Assembly (NCBI GenBank): GCA_949825045.1
Contig: OX463816.1
Location: forward strand, 17,913,579 to 17,977,578
Direction: 5' to 3'
Length of the DNA: 64,000 bases
DNA from: Argyresthia goedartella
Taxonomy: Eukaryota; Arthropoda; Insecta; Lepidoptera; Argyresthiidae
Below are positions 1 to 10,900 of the stretch, one piece after another; within the stretch, counting starts at the first letter, position 1; each line of letters begins with the position of its first letter. The notes beneath the pieces were generated by a model. That model was not told the origin of the DNA. It made no database searches and was given only the letters and a program-made list of their open reading frames with translations. Position numbers and translations under genes: made by a program.

Positions 1-3000
1 TGTACTACAGTAGTAGTAGTAGTAGTAGTAGTTACTTGTGGTGCGTCTCCAGCTGCGCCACGCCTCGACTCAGCTGCGTGAAGGCGAGGTCTCGCTGGCC
101 GCGCGCCCAGTACACACGCGCCGCCGACACCGCCAGCCCGGCTGTACTACAGTAGTAGTAGTAGTTACTTGTGGTGCGTCTCCAGCTGCGCCACGCCTCG
201 ACTCAGCTGCGTGAAGGCGAGGTCTCGCTGGCCGCGCGCCCAGTACACACGCGCCGCCGACACCGCCAGCCCGGCTGTACTACAGTAGTAGTAGTAGTAG
301 TAGTTACTTGTGGTGCGTCTCCAGCTGCGCCACGCCTCGACTCAGCTGCGTGAAGGCGAGGTCTCGCTGGCCGTGCGCCCAGTACACACGCGCCGCCGAC
401 ACCGCCAGCCCGGCTGTACTACAGTAGTAGTAGTAGTAGTTACTTGTGGTGCGTCTCCAGCTGCGCCACGCCTCGACTCAGCTGCGTGAAGGCGAGGTCT
501 CGCTGGCCGCGCGCCCAGTACACACGCGCCGCCGACACCGCCAGCCCGGCTGTACTACAGTAGTAGTAGTAGTTACTTGTGGTGCGTCTCCAGCTGCGCC
601 ACGCCTCGACTCAGCTGCGTGAAGGCGAGGTCTCGCTGGCCGCGCGCCCAGTACACACGCGCCGCCGACACCGCCAGCCCGGCTGTACTACAGTAGTAGT
701 AGTAGTAGTAGTTACTTGTGGTGCGTCTCCAGCTGCGCCACGCCTCGACTCAGCTGCGTGAAGGCGAGGTCTCGCTGGCCGCGCGCCCAGTACACACGCG
801 CCGCCGACACCGCCAGCCCGGCTGTACTACAGTAGTAGTAGTAGTAGTAGTTACTTGTGGTGCGTCTCCAGCTGCGCCACGCCTCGACTCAGCTGCGTGA
901 AATCGAGGTCTCGCTGGCCGCGCGCCCAGTACACACGCGCCGCCGACACCGCCAGCCCGGCTGTACTACAGTAGTAGTAGTAGTTACTTGTGGTGCGTCT
1001 CCAGCTGTGCCACGCCTCGACTCAGCTGCGTGAAGGCGAGGTCTCACTGGCCGCGCGCCCAGTACACACGCGCCGCCGACACCGCCAGCCCGGCTGTACT
1101 ACAGTAGTAGTAGTAGTTACTTGTGGTGCATCTCCAGCTGCGCCACGCCTCGACTCAGCTGCGTGAAGGCGAGGTCTCGCTGGCCGTGCGCCCAGTACAC
1201 ACGCGCCGCCGACACCGCCAGCCCGGCTGTACTACAGTAGTAGTAGTAGTAGTAGTTACTTGTGGTGCGTCTCCAGCTGCGCCACGCCTCGACTCAGCTG
1301 CGTGAAGGCGAGGTCTCGCTGGCCAAGCGCCCAGTACACACGCGCCGCCGACACCGCCAGCCCGGCTGTACTACAGTAGTAGTAGTAGTAGTTACTTGTG
1401 GTGCGTCTCCAGCTGCACCACGCCTCGACTCAGCTGCGTGAAGGCGAGGTCTCGCTGGCCGCGCGCCCAGTACACACGCACCGCCGACACCGCCAGCCCG
1501 GCTGTACTACAGTAGTAGTAGTAGTAGTAGTTACTTGTGGTGCGTCTCCAGCTGCGCCACGCCTCGACTCAGCTGCGTGAAGGCGAGGTCTCGCTGGCCG
1601 CGCGCCCAGTACACACGCGCCGCCGACACCGCCAGCCCGGCTGTACTACAGTAGTAGTAGTAGTTACTTGTGGTGCGTCTCCAGCTGTACCACGCCTCGA
1701 CTCAGCTGCGTGAAGGCGAGGTCTCGCTGGCCGCGCGCCCAGTACACACGCGCCGCCGACACCGCCAGCCCGGCTGTACTACAGTAGTAGTAGTAGTTAC
1801 TTGTGGTGCGTCTCCAGCTGCGCCACGCCTCGACTCAGCTGCGTGAAGGCGAGGTCTCGCTGGCCGTGCGCCCAGTACACACGCGCCGCCGACACCGCCA
1901 GCCCGACTGTACTACAGTAGTAGTAGTAGTAGTTACTTGTGGTGCGTCTCCAGCTGCACCACGCCTCGACTCAGCTGCGTGAAGGCGAGGTCTCGCTGGC
2001 CGCGCGCCCAGTACACACGCGCTGCCGACACCGCCAGCCCGGCTGTACTACAGTAGTAGTAGTAGTAGTAGTAGTTACTTGTGGTGCGTCTCCAGCTGCG
2101 CCACGCCTCGACTCAGCTGCGTGAAGGCGAGGTCTCGCTGGCCGCGCGCCCAGTACACACGCGCCGCCGACACCGCCAGCCCGGCTGTACTACAGTAGTA
2201 GTAGTAGTTACTTGTGGTGCGTCTCCAGCTGCGCCACGCCTCGACTCAGCTGCGTGAAGGCGAGGTCTCGCTGGCCGCGCGCCCAGTACACACGCGCCAC
2301 CGACACCGCCAGCCCGGCTGTACTACAGTAGTAGTAGTAGTAGTAGTTACTTGTGGTGCGTCTCCAGCTGCGCCACGCCTCGACTCAGCTGCGTGAAGGC
2401 GAGGTCTCGCTGGCCGTGCGCCCAGTACACACGCGCCGCCGACACCGCCAGCCCGGCTGTACTACAGTAGTAGTAGTAGTAGTTACTTGTGGTGCGTCTC
2501 CAGCTGCGCCACGCCTCGACTCAGCTGCGTGAAGGCGAGGTCTCGCTGGCCGCGCGCCCAGTACACACGCGCCGCCGACACCGCCAGCCCGGCTGTACTA
2601 CAGTAGTAGTAGTAGTTACTTGTGGTGCGTCTCCAGCTGCGCCACGCCTCGACTCAGCTGCGTGAAAGCGAGGTCTCGCTGGCCGCGCGCCCAGTACACA
2701 CGCGCCGCCGACACCGCCAGCCCGGCTGTACTACAGTAGTAGTAGTAGTAGTAGTTACTTGTGGTGCGTCTCCAGCTGCGCCACGCCTCGACTCAGCTGC
2801 GTGAAGGCGAGGTCTCGCTGGCCGCGCGCCCAGTACACACGCGCCGCCGACACCGCCAGCCCGGCTGTACTACAGTAGTAGTAGTAGTAGTAGTTACTTG
2901 TGGTGCGTCTCCAGCTGCGCCACGCCTCGACTCAGCTGCGTGAAGGCGAGGTCTCGCTGGCCGCGCGCCCAGTACACACGCGCCGCCGACACCGCCAGCC

Positions 3001-6000
3001 CGGCTCTACTACAGTAGTAGTAGTAGTTACTGGTGGTGCGTCTCCAGCTGTGCCACGCCTCGACTCAGCTGCGTGAAGGCGAGGTCTCGCTGGCCGCGCG
3101 CCTAGTACACACGCGCCGCCGACACCGCCAGCCCGGCTGTACTACAGTAGTAGTAGTAGTTACTTGTGGTGCGTCTCCAGCTGCGCCACGCCTCGACTCA
3201 GCTGCGTGAAGGCGAGGTCTCGCTGGCCGTGCGCCCAGTACACACGCGCCGCCGACACCGCCAGCCCGGCTGTACTACAGTAGTAGTAGTAGTAGTAGTT
3301 ACTTGTGGTGCGTCTCCAGCTGCGCCACGCCTCGACTCAGCTGCGTGAAGGCGAGGTCTCGCTGGCCGCGCGCCCAGTACACACGCGCCGCCGACACCGC
3401 CAGCCCGGCTGTACTACAGTAGTAGTAGTAACTTGTGGTGCGTCTCCAGCTGTGCCACGCCTCGACTCAGCTGCGTGAAGGCGAGGTCTCGCTGGCCGCG
3501 CGCCCAGTACACACGCGCCGCCGACACCGCCAGCCCGGCTGTACTACAGTAGTAGTAGTAGTTACTTGTGGTGCGTCTCCAGCTGCGCCACGCCTCGACT
3601 CAGCTGCGTGAAGGCGAGGTCTCGCTGGCCGTGCGCCCAGTACACACGCGCCGCCGACACCGCCAGCCCGGCTGTACTACAGTAGTAGTAGTAGTAGTTA
3701 CTTGTGGTGCGTCTCCAGCTGCACCACGCCTCGACTCAGCTGCGTGAAGGCGAGGTCTCGCTGGCCGCGCGCCCAGTACACACGCGCTGCCGACACCGCC
3801 AGCCCGGCTGTACTACAGTAGTAGTAGTAGTAGTAGTTACTTGTGGTGCGTCTCCAGCTGCGCCACGCCTCGACTCAGCTGCGTGAAGGCGAGGTCTCGC
3901 TGGCCGCGCGCCCAGTACACACGCGCCGCCGACACCGCCAGCCCGGCTGTACTACAGTAGTAGTAGTAGTAGTAGTTACTTGTGGTGCGTCTCCAGCTGC
4001 GCCACGCCTCGACTCAGCTGCGTGAAGGCGAGGTGTCGCTGGCCACGCGCCCAGTACACACGCGCCGCCGACAACGCCAGCCCGGCTGTACTACAGTAGT
4101 AGTAGTAGTTACTTGTGGTGCGTCTCCAGCTGCGCCACGCCTCGACTCAGCTGCGTGAAGGCGAGGTCTCGCTGGCCGCGCGCCCAGTACACACGCGCCG
4201 CCGATACCGCCAGCCCGGCTGTACTACAGTAGTAGTAGTAGTAGTTACTTGTGGTGCGTCTCCAGCTGCGCCACGCCTCGACTCAGCTGCGTGAAGGCGA
4301 GGTCTTGCTGGCCGCGCGCCCAGTACACACGCGCCGCCGACACCGCCAGCCCGGCTGTACTACAGTAGTAGTAGTAGTAGTAGTTACTTGTGGTGCGTCT
4401 CCAGCTGCGCCACGCCTCGACTCAGCTGCGTAAAGGCGAGGTCTCGCTGGCCGCGCGCCCAGTACACACGCGCCGCCGACACCGCCAGCCCGGCTGTACT
4501 ACAGTAGTAGTAGTAGTAGTAGTTCCTTGTGGTGCGTCTCCAGCTGCGCCACGCCTCGACTCAGCTGCGTGAAGGCGAGGTCTCGCTGGCCGCGCGCCCA
4601 GTACACACGCGCCGCCGACACCGCCAGCCCGGCTGTACTACAGTAGTAGTAGTAGTTACTTGTGGTGCGTCTCCAGCTGTGCCACGCCTCGACTCAGCTG
4701 CGTGAAGGCGAGGTCTCGCTGGCCGCGCGCCCAGTACACACGCGCCGCCGACACCGCCAGCCCGGCTGTACTACAGTAGTAGTAGTAGTTACTTGTGGTG
4801 CGTCTCCAGCTGCGCCACGCCTCGACTCAGCTGCGTGAAGGCGAGGTCTCGCTGGCCGCGCGCCCAGTACACACGCGCCGCCGACACCGCCAGCCCGGCT
4901 GTACTACAGTAGTAGTAGTAGTTACTTGTGGTGCGTCTCCAGCTGCGCCACGCCTCGACTCAGCTGCGTGAAGGCGAGGTCTCGCTGGCCGTGCGCCCAG
5001 TACACACGCGCCGCCGACACCGCCAGCCCGGCTGTACTACAGTAGTAGTAGTAGTAGTAGTTACTTGTGGTGCGTCTCCAGCTGCGCCACGCCTCGACTC
5101 AGCTGCGTGAAGGCGAGGTCTCGCTGGCCGCGCGCCCAGTACACACGCGCCGCCGACACCGCCAGCCCGGCTGTACTACAGTAGTAGTAGTAGTTACTTG
5201 TGGTGCGTCTCCAGCTGCGCCACGCCTCGACTCAGCTGCGTGAAGGCGAGGTCTCGCTGGCCGCGCGCCCAGTACACACGCGCCGCCGACACCGCCAGCC
5301 CGGCTGTACTACAGTAGTAGTAGTAGTAGTAGTTACTTGTGGTGCGTCTCCAGCTGCGCCACGCCTCGACTCAGCTGCGTGAAGGCGAGGTCTCGCTGGC
5401 CGCGCGCCCAGTACACACGCGCCGCCGACACCGCCAGCCCGGCTGTACTACAGTAGTAGTAGTAGTAGTAGTTACTTGTGGTGCGTCTCCAGCTGTGCCA
5501 CGCCTCGACTCAGCTGCGTGAAGGCGAGGTCTCGCTGGCCGCGCGCCCAGTACACACGCGCCGCCGACACCGCCAGCCCGGCTGTACTACAGTAGTAGTA
5601 GTAGTTACTTGTGGTGCGTCTCCAGCTGCGCCACGCCTCGACTCAGCTGCGTGAAGGCGAGGTCTCGCTGGCCGTGCGCCCAGTACACACGCGCCGCCGA
5701 CACCGCCAGCCCGGCTGTACTACAGTAGTAGTAGTAGTAGTTACTTGTGGTGCGTCTCCAGCTGCACCACGCCTCGACTCAGCTGCGTGAAGGCGAGGTC
5801 TCGCTTGCCGCGCGCCCAGTACACACGCGCTGTCGACACCGCCAGCCCGGCTGTACTACAGTAGTAGTAGTAGTAGTAGTTACTTGTGGTGCGTCTCCAG
5901 CTGCGCCACGCCTCGACTCAGCTGCGTGAAGGCGAGGTCTCGCTGGCCGTGCGCCCAGTACACACGCGCCGCCGACACCGCCAGCCCGGCTGTACTACAG

Positions 6001-7089
6001 TAGTAGTAGTAGTAGTTACTTGTGGTGCGTCTCCAGCTGCGCCACGCCTCGACTCAGCTGCGTGAAGGCGAGGTCTCGCTGGCCGTGCGCCCAGTACACA
6101 CGCGCCGCCGACACCGCCAGCCCGGCTGTACTACAGTAGTAGTAGTAGTAGTTACTTGTGGTGCGTCTCCAGCTGCGCCACGCCTCGAATCATCTGCGTG
6201 AAGGCGAGGTCTCGCTGGCCGCGCGCCCAGTACACACGCGCCGCCGACACCGCCAGCCCGGCTGTACTACAGTAGTAGTAGTTGTTACTTGTGGTGCGTC
6301 TCCAGCTGCGCCACGCCTCGACTCAGCTGCGTGAAGGCGAGGTCTCGCTGGCCGCGCGCCCAGTAGACACGCGCCGCCGACACCGCCAGCCCGGCTGTAC
6401 TACAGTAGTAGTAGTAGTAGTTACTTGTGGTGCGTCTCCAGCTGCGCCACGCCTCGACTCAGCTGCGTGAAGGCGAGGTCTCGCTGGCCGCGCGCCAAGT
6501 ACACACGCGCCGCCGACACCGCCAGCCCGGCTGTACTACAGTAGTAGTAGTAGTTACTTGTGGTGCGTCTCCAGCTGCGCGACGCCTCGACTCAGCTGCG
6601 TGAAGGCGAGGTCTCGCTGGCCGCGCGCCCAGTTCACACGCGCCGCCGACACCGCCAGCCCGGCTGTACTACAGTAGTAGTAGTAGTTACTTGTGGTGCG
6701 TCTCCAGCTGCGCCACGCCTCGACTCAGCTGCGTGAAGGCGAGGTCTCGCTGGCCGCGCGCCCAGTACACACGCGCCGCCGACACCGCCAGCCCGGCTGT
6801 ACTACAGTAGTAGTAGTAGTTACTTGTGGTGCGTCTCCAGCTGCGCCACGCCTCGACTCAGCTGCGTGAAGGCGAGGTCTCGCTGGCCGCGCGCCCAGTA
6901 CACACGCGCCGCCGACACCGCCAGCCCGGCTGTACTACAGTAGTAGTAGTAGTTACTTGTGGTGCGTCTCCAGCTGCGCCACGCCTCGACTCAGCTGCGT
7001 GAAGGCGAGGTCTCGCTGGCCGCGCGCCCAGTACACACGCGCCGCCGACACCGCCAGCCCGGCTGTACTACAGTAGTAGTAGTAGTTAC
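1..7089 (-). repeat. Exon-derived 136-bp tandem array (about 52 extra copies of an ATR exon end)
   Basis: Each unit, read on the minus strand, is 106 nt identical or nearly so to the 3' part of the ATR exon at 7090-7235 (starting CCGGGCTGGCGG, ending CACCACAA), followed by gtaa, a run of CTA triplets and ctgtagtacag. Unit length is mostly 133, 136 or 139 bp, set by the number of triplets (3 to 7, usually 4 to 6). Single-base variants are scattered, for example the GCG/GTG change in ccgcgcgccc. The copies next to the exon (6.5-7.1 kb) are the most uniform, with four triplets each. The array runs off the left edge, so its true size is unknown. Plus-strand 60-residue frames in every unit are antisense artefacts. 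Confidence 0.97.
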
Positions 7090-7235
7090 TTGTGGTGCGT
7101 CTCCAGCTGCGCCACGCCTCGACTCAGCTGCGTGAAGGCGAGGTCTCGCTGGCCGCGCGCCCAGTACACACGCGCCGCCGACACCGCCAGCCCGGCCGGC
7201 TGGTAGTGCGAGCCCTTCAGCACGTACATGTAGGC
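7090..7235 (-). CDS. ATR: ATR exon, FAT repeat, parent of the 136-bp array
   Basis: 146 nt from a T-rich tract and cgtcag to CACAA/gtaact, phase 0 in, phase 2 out. It reads AYMYVLKGSHYQPAGLAVSA, then ARVYWARGQRDLAFTQLSRG and VAQLETHH. This corresponds to the ATR block where a YNALL helix is followed by AxWLWSKGDxxQALxxLQxGV. Reading past the donor meets TAA at once, so splicing is required. The last 106 nt plus about 30 nt of the following intron are repeated about 52 times downstream, to the window edge. The donor (A at -1, gtaact) is not optimal. Confidence 0.93.
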
Positions 7236-7573
7236 CTGACGTTTAAAATAAGACGTTCAAAAATCACTGCGGGTTCAAATATCGGCCGGCGCGGCGAAGA
7301 AATAGAAGATTATGCGCCAAGTGGATGCCAAATCTGGAGTCCTTCGTTACGTTCAGGATTCAATATCGCGCCCATGACAAAAAACAGTGCTTTATCCCCT
7401 TGGTGCATAATGGTAATAATGGGAAGATAAAATCACTTTAAACCCTGGATTGATCTAGGCTGAGATATCATGAAATTCAGTACAACTTTATATGACCGCT
7501 ATGACTTAGAGCTTTGTGACTTGCTTTAGGTAAGGTTTGCATGATATATAAAGTGTAATTTTCGAGCAGGTGG
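7236..7573. other. ATR intron segment, AT-rich with a repeat-like motif
   Basis: This lies between the ATR exon and the BEL/Pao target site. It holds no gene. The stretch around 7340-7360 (ccttcgttacgttcaggattc) resembles a motif inside the MITE-like element at 20.78-20.93 kb, so it may be a degraded relative. The minus-strand side next to the exon is T-rich and serves as polypyrimidine tract. Confidence 0.6.
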
Positions 7574-7578
7574 TACGA

Positions 7579-7883
7579 TGTACGGTGTAGTGGCCGCACG
7601 TCTTGAAGATGTTATCGGAAGTTATGTTTAAGCTCTGGTAGCTATGATGGGTTGTTGTAGTTGTTGTAGTTAGTTAGAGAAAGATCACCAAAGTTCAGTA
7701 AAGCACTATATTGTCACTTAATAACACGAAATACAGATAAATTAGGCAAGTCTTTCTTGGTAGATGTTAACCCGATCAATATCGTATTGCTACTGCTTGT
7801 TTTTGTATAGGTACTAACGTCATGCTAAGTGCAACGCTAACAAATTAAAAGTAGGTCGTTATTAATTATGTACAAACTGTACA
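7579..7883 (-). repeat. BEL/Pao element 1, 3' LTR
   Basis: A 305-bp LTR with TG...CA ends, identical by eye to the copy at 15810-16114. It carries a short palindromic end (tgtacaaactgtaca). No AATAAA was seen in element sense. Confidence 0.95.
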
Positions 7884-7943
7884 TCTTGGAAGCCCCAAGA
7901 AAAGATAAAAGTATGATAAGAAAGATTTGCCTTAACAATAAAA

Positions 7944-10900
7944 TTAATCAAAATTAAAAACTAAATTGTCTGCACCGAGAATAAAGTCCCGCCGCGATGC
8001 ATCCGCTCGAGGCGTCATCGGTCTCGGATTGCCCCGTGTAGGTTTTTGCTGATTCTGCAGTTCTGTGCTTATCGTTGATAGCTCGATTTGCTCGCGCCGC
8101 TCTCTGACTGCATTATGTTTTCTCGTACATTTTGGAAGGCAGTGAGTCTTCGCCACCCACACGATGCCGACGATGATGAGGACGGTGACCATCGAGTAGC
8201 CAACCACGTAGTGGTGCAGATCATGTCTTGTTAAGTTGGCGGGCAGGCTATTTTCCTTTCTCTTCTGAAATTCAACCTGTTCTCTGAGTTTCTTCATGTC
8301 AGCATTTTCGCTCGTAAGTTGATAAGGCACCTTAGGATAGGTCAGGCTCACTATGTTGTTTACAGTAGAGTTTATTGTTGCTTCCGGAATGTTATAGTTT
8401 ATTGTTGCATTACTTTTGTATTTGTTGTGTGCGAAGATGCTTAGATCATCGGACTGTAGCACACACCCCTGTGATATTGTTATGATAGCGGCAGATGTGA
8501 GCGTGTATGATGCGATGTCTTCGTTGCAGATAGTCCGTATAGTGCATGTCCCGCAGCATGTTGCCAGCCAACTGTTCGTTAGGTGCAACTCGATCCACTC
8601 TGTCTTGCATGACGCCGGTTTAACGTCACAGGGCAAGGTCGTTGTGTGACCCAGTAACTTTGCTTCGCACGGAGTTTTGTCAATGTTGTTATGAAGATTG
8701 TAGATCGGCACATTCTGTTGACAGATGTACTGGTCTTGATTGTGTACAGTACAGGAGCGTAAATTTTCATCAGTTATCGACATGTAGGTATTCTTTTTGA
8801 AGTCTGTTGCTAGGTATGGGGTTCTCGGTTGGATTATGACTATTTCAGCGCCCATCTTGATCGGCAGTGGAATGATCCGATATAGAGCGTAGTCCCCTTC
8901 CGCCACCAATGGTATTTGGATTTGAAACAGAAAATAATTAGTTGTGACCCTAGCTCTGACCTTCAAAAGCTTGTATAATTCCTTGATGCTCTTCGTGACA
9001 TCAGTGTCGCCCGGGATTGACAGGGTCTTCGGTAGTTGTTCGTTTATGTTTTTCAGTTGTTCCATTAACTTAGTAGGTGTAATCAAATGAACGTCAATGT
9101 GTCCTTGGTACACGTCAGTGAGGGTATTGAAAATTATTTCTTGTATTTTTTTCAAGTTGTTAATAAGCATGTAGGCTGACAGGGATGCCGAGCTGAAGTA
9201 GGTTGTCGCCATTACGACTTCTAATTCTTCTTTAATTGTGGCAAAGTTAATGTTGGTTTGATTGATAAAGCCGTCGATCATGTTGAACTGTTGTTGTATA
9301 TTATTTTCATTTTTCTTGAGTAAGTCGTTTTGGAGTTCGACTATTGAGGTCTGATTTTTTATAAATTGTAATAAGTATTTTTCGTTTTCTTGCACCGATT
9401 GAATATCATCTTGACATTTTTCCGCAAATCGCTGATCCAGCACTCCAAACAGGCTGTTTGCGACGTAGCCTACTCCGTCGATCAGTCCCCGTTTCTTTCT
9501 TCTCTCGCCTAGGTGGGCTTGTGGAGACAGTAGCATAGTATTGTATGTTTTAAGTTCTTCGTTCTCGTAGTAAAGTTGATCCAGTGTCGTTTTGCAGTAT
9601 CTGGGGTCCGTTTTTTGGCAGAAATTATTAATGTCGTTGAGATATCCTTCCATTCGTCGAATTCCATCCCAGTAGTTAGTTAAGTTATAATACATGACTA
9701 ATGTCCATTCATCGTGTGTAACTTGAAGCGCTCCTAGCTTATCGTAGTAAATCGGCCGCTCGGGTTCCACCTTGGTTATTTGTGTTTTTGTTGAAGTTGC
9801 GTACGTTCCAGTGATGAATGTAAACATTAATAGCATCGTCGTCAGAACAGAGAAAGCCGCGTAGACCCTTTGAACCTTTCTTTGGGTTTTCATGTTATTG
9901 CTGTTCGGGTCCACATGTTTTTCGTCGTACTTTGTTCTGTTTTCATTCTTTTCCGATTCGGTAGGCAATAATGATAGTTTTGTTACGGGTCTTTTGATCG
10001 TTCCAGTTTGAGTTTTTAAAGTAGTTACGCGTACGTAGCCATCAGCGCCGGGGTGAACCTCCATCACACGTCCCATTGCCCATTTTGCGGGGGGGAGGTT
10101 GTCTTCCTTAACCAAGACAACATCTCCTATCTTGATGTTTTTGTTAGGCTTGTTCCACTTGCATCTAGTTTGAAGTTGATTTAGATAATCGTTTGACCAG
10201 TTTTTCCAAAATTGTTGTGCCATATGTTCAGTTAATTGCCAGCGGCGCCGTATGTCGATGCTCCTGATGTCCGTATAATCCGATAACGGTGGTGTCAACG
10301 TTGCGCCACCGGTGAGGAAGTGCCCGGGTGTCAGGCAGTTGTAAAATTCCTCTGGATCTTCAGTTAAGGGGCACAGTGGCCTTGAGTTAAGGCATGCTTC
10401 GATTTTCGTTAGCAAAGTTAGGAACTCTTCATAGGTTAATTTCTGTTCCCCCAGTACTCGGCGAAGATGGTGTTTCATGGATTTGACCGCAGCCTCCCAT
10501 AGTCCTCCGGCTGTCGGCCATGATGGTGCGTTAAACCGCCAAGTCACCTCCATTTTACTGATTTCGTTGAAGAATTTTTCAGTCATCATCTTCTTAAAGT
10601 CGACGAACTCTTGTCGAAGCACCCTTGAAGCTCCAATAAAGTTGGTTCCGCAGTCTGAATATACACATTTCGGCGTCCCGCGCCTAGGGCACATTCTCTG
10701 GAATGCGGCGAGGAATGTTTCCGTACTGAGATCGGATACAAGTTCAAGGTGTACAGCCTTCGTGGCCAAACACACAAAGACTGCGATGTAGCCCTTGGAT
10801 GTTTTCACTCCTCTTCCTTTGTTTAGTTTGATGTCAATGCTGCCCGTAAAGTCCACGCCGGTGTGCGTAAATGGCTTCGATGGGGTGATGCGTTGCTTCG

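Noticed and set aside
1..7089. CRISPR-like or centromeric satellite array
   Set aside because: Units are contiguous with no unique spacers, and 106 of about 136 nt are a known coding exon, so it is an exon-derived array and not CRISPR or a generic satellite.
1..7200. Nineteen-odd plus-strand frames of about 60 residues (MVRLQLRHASTQLREGE...) as a protein repeat family
   Set aside because: They are the antisense of the exon-derived unit; the sense strand carries the ATR FAT sequence with proper splice borders.
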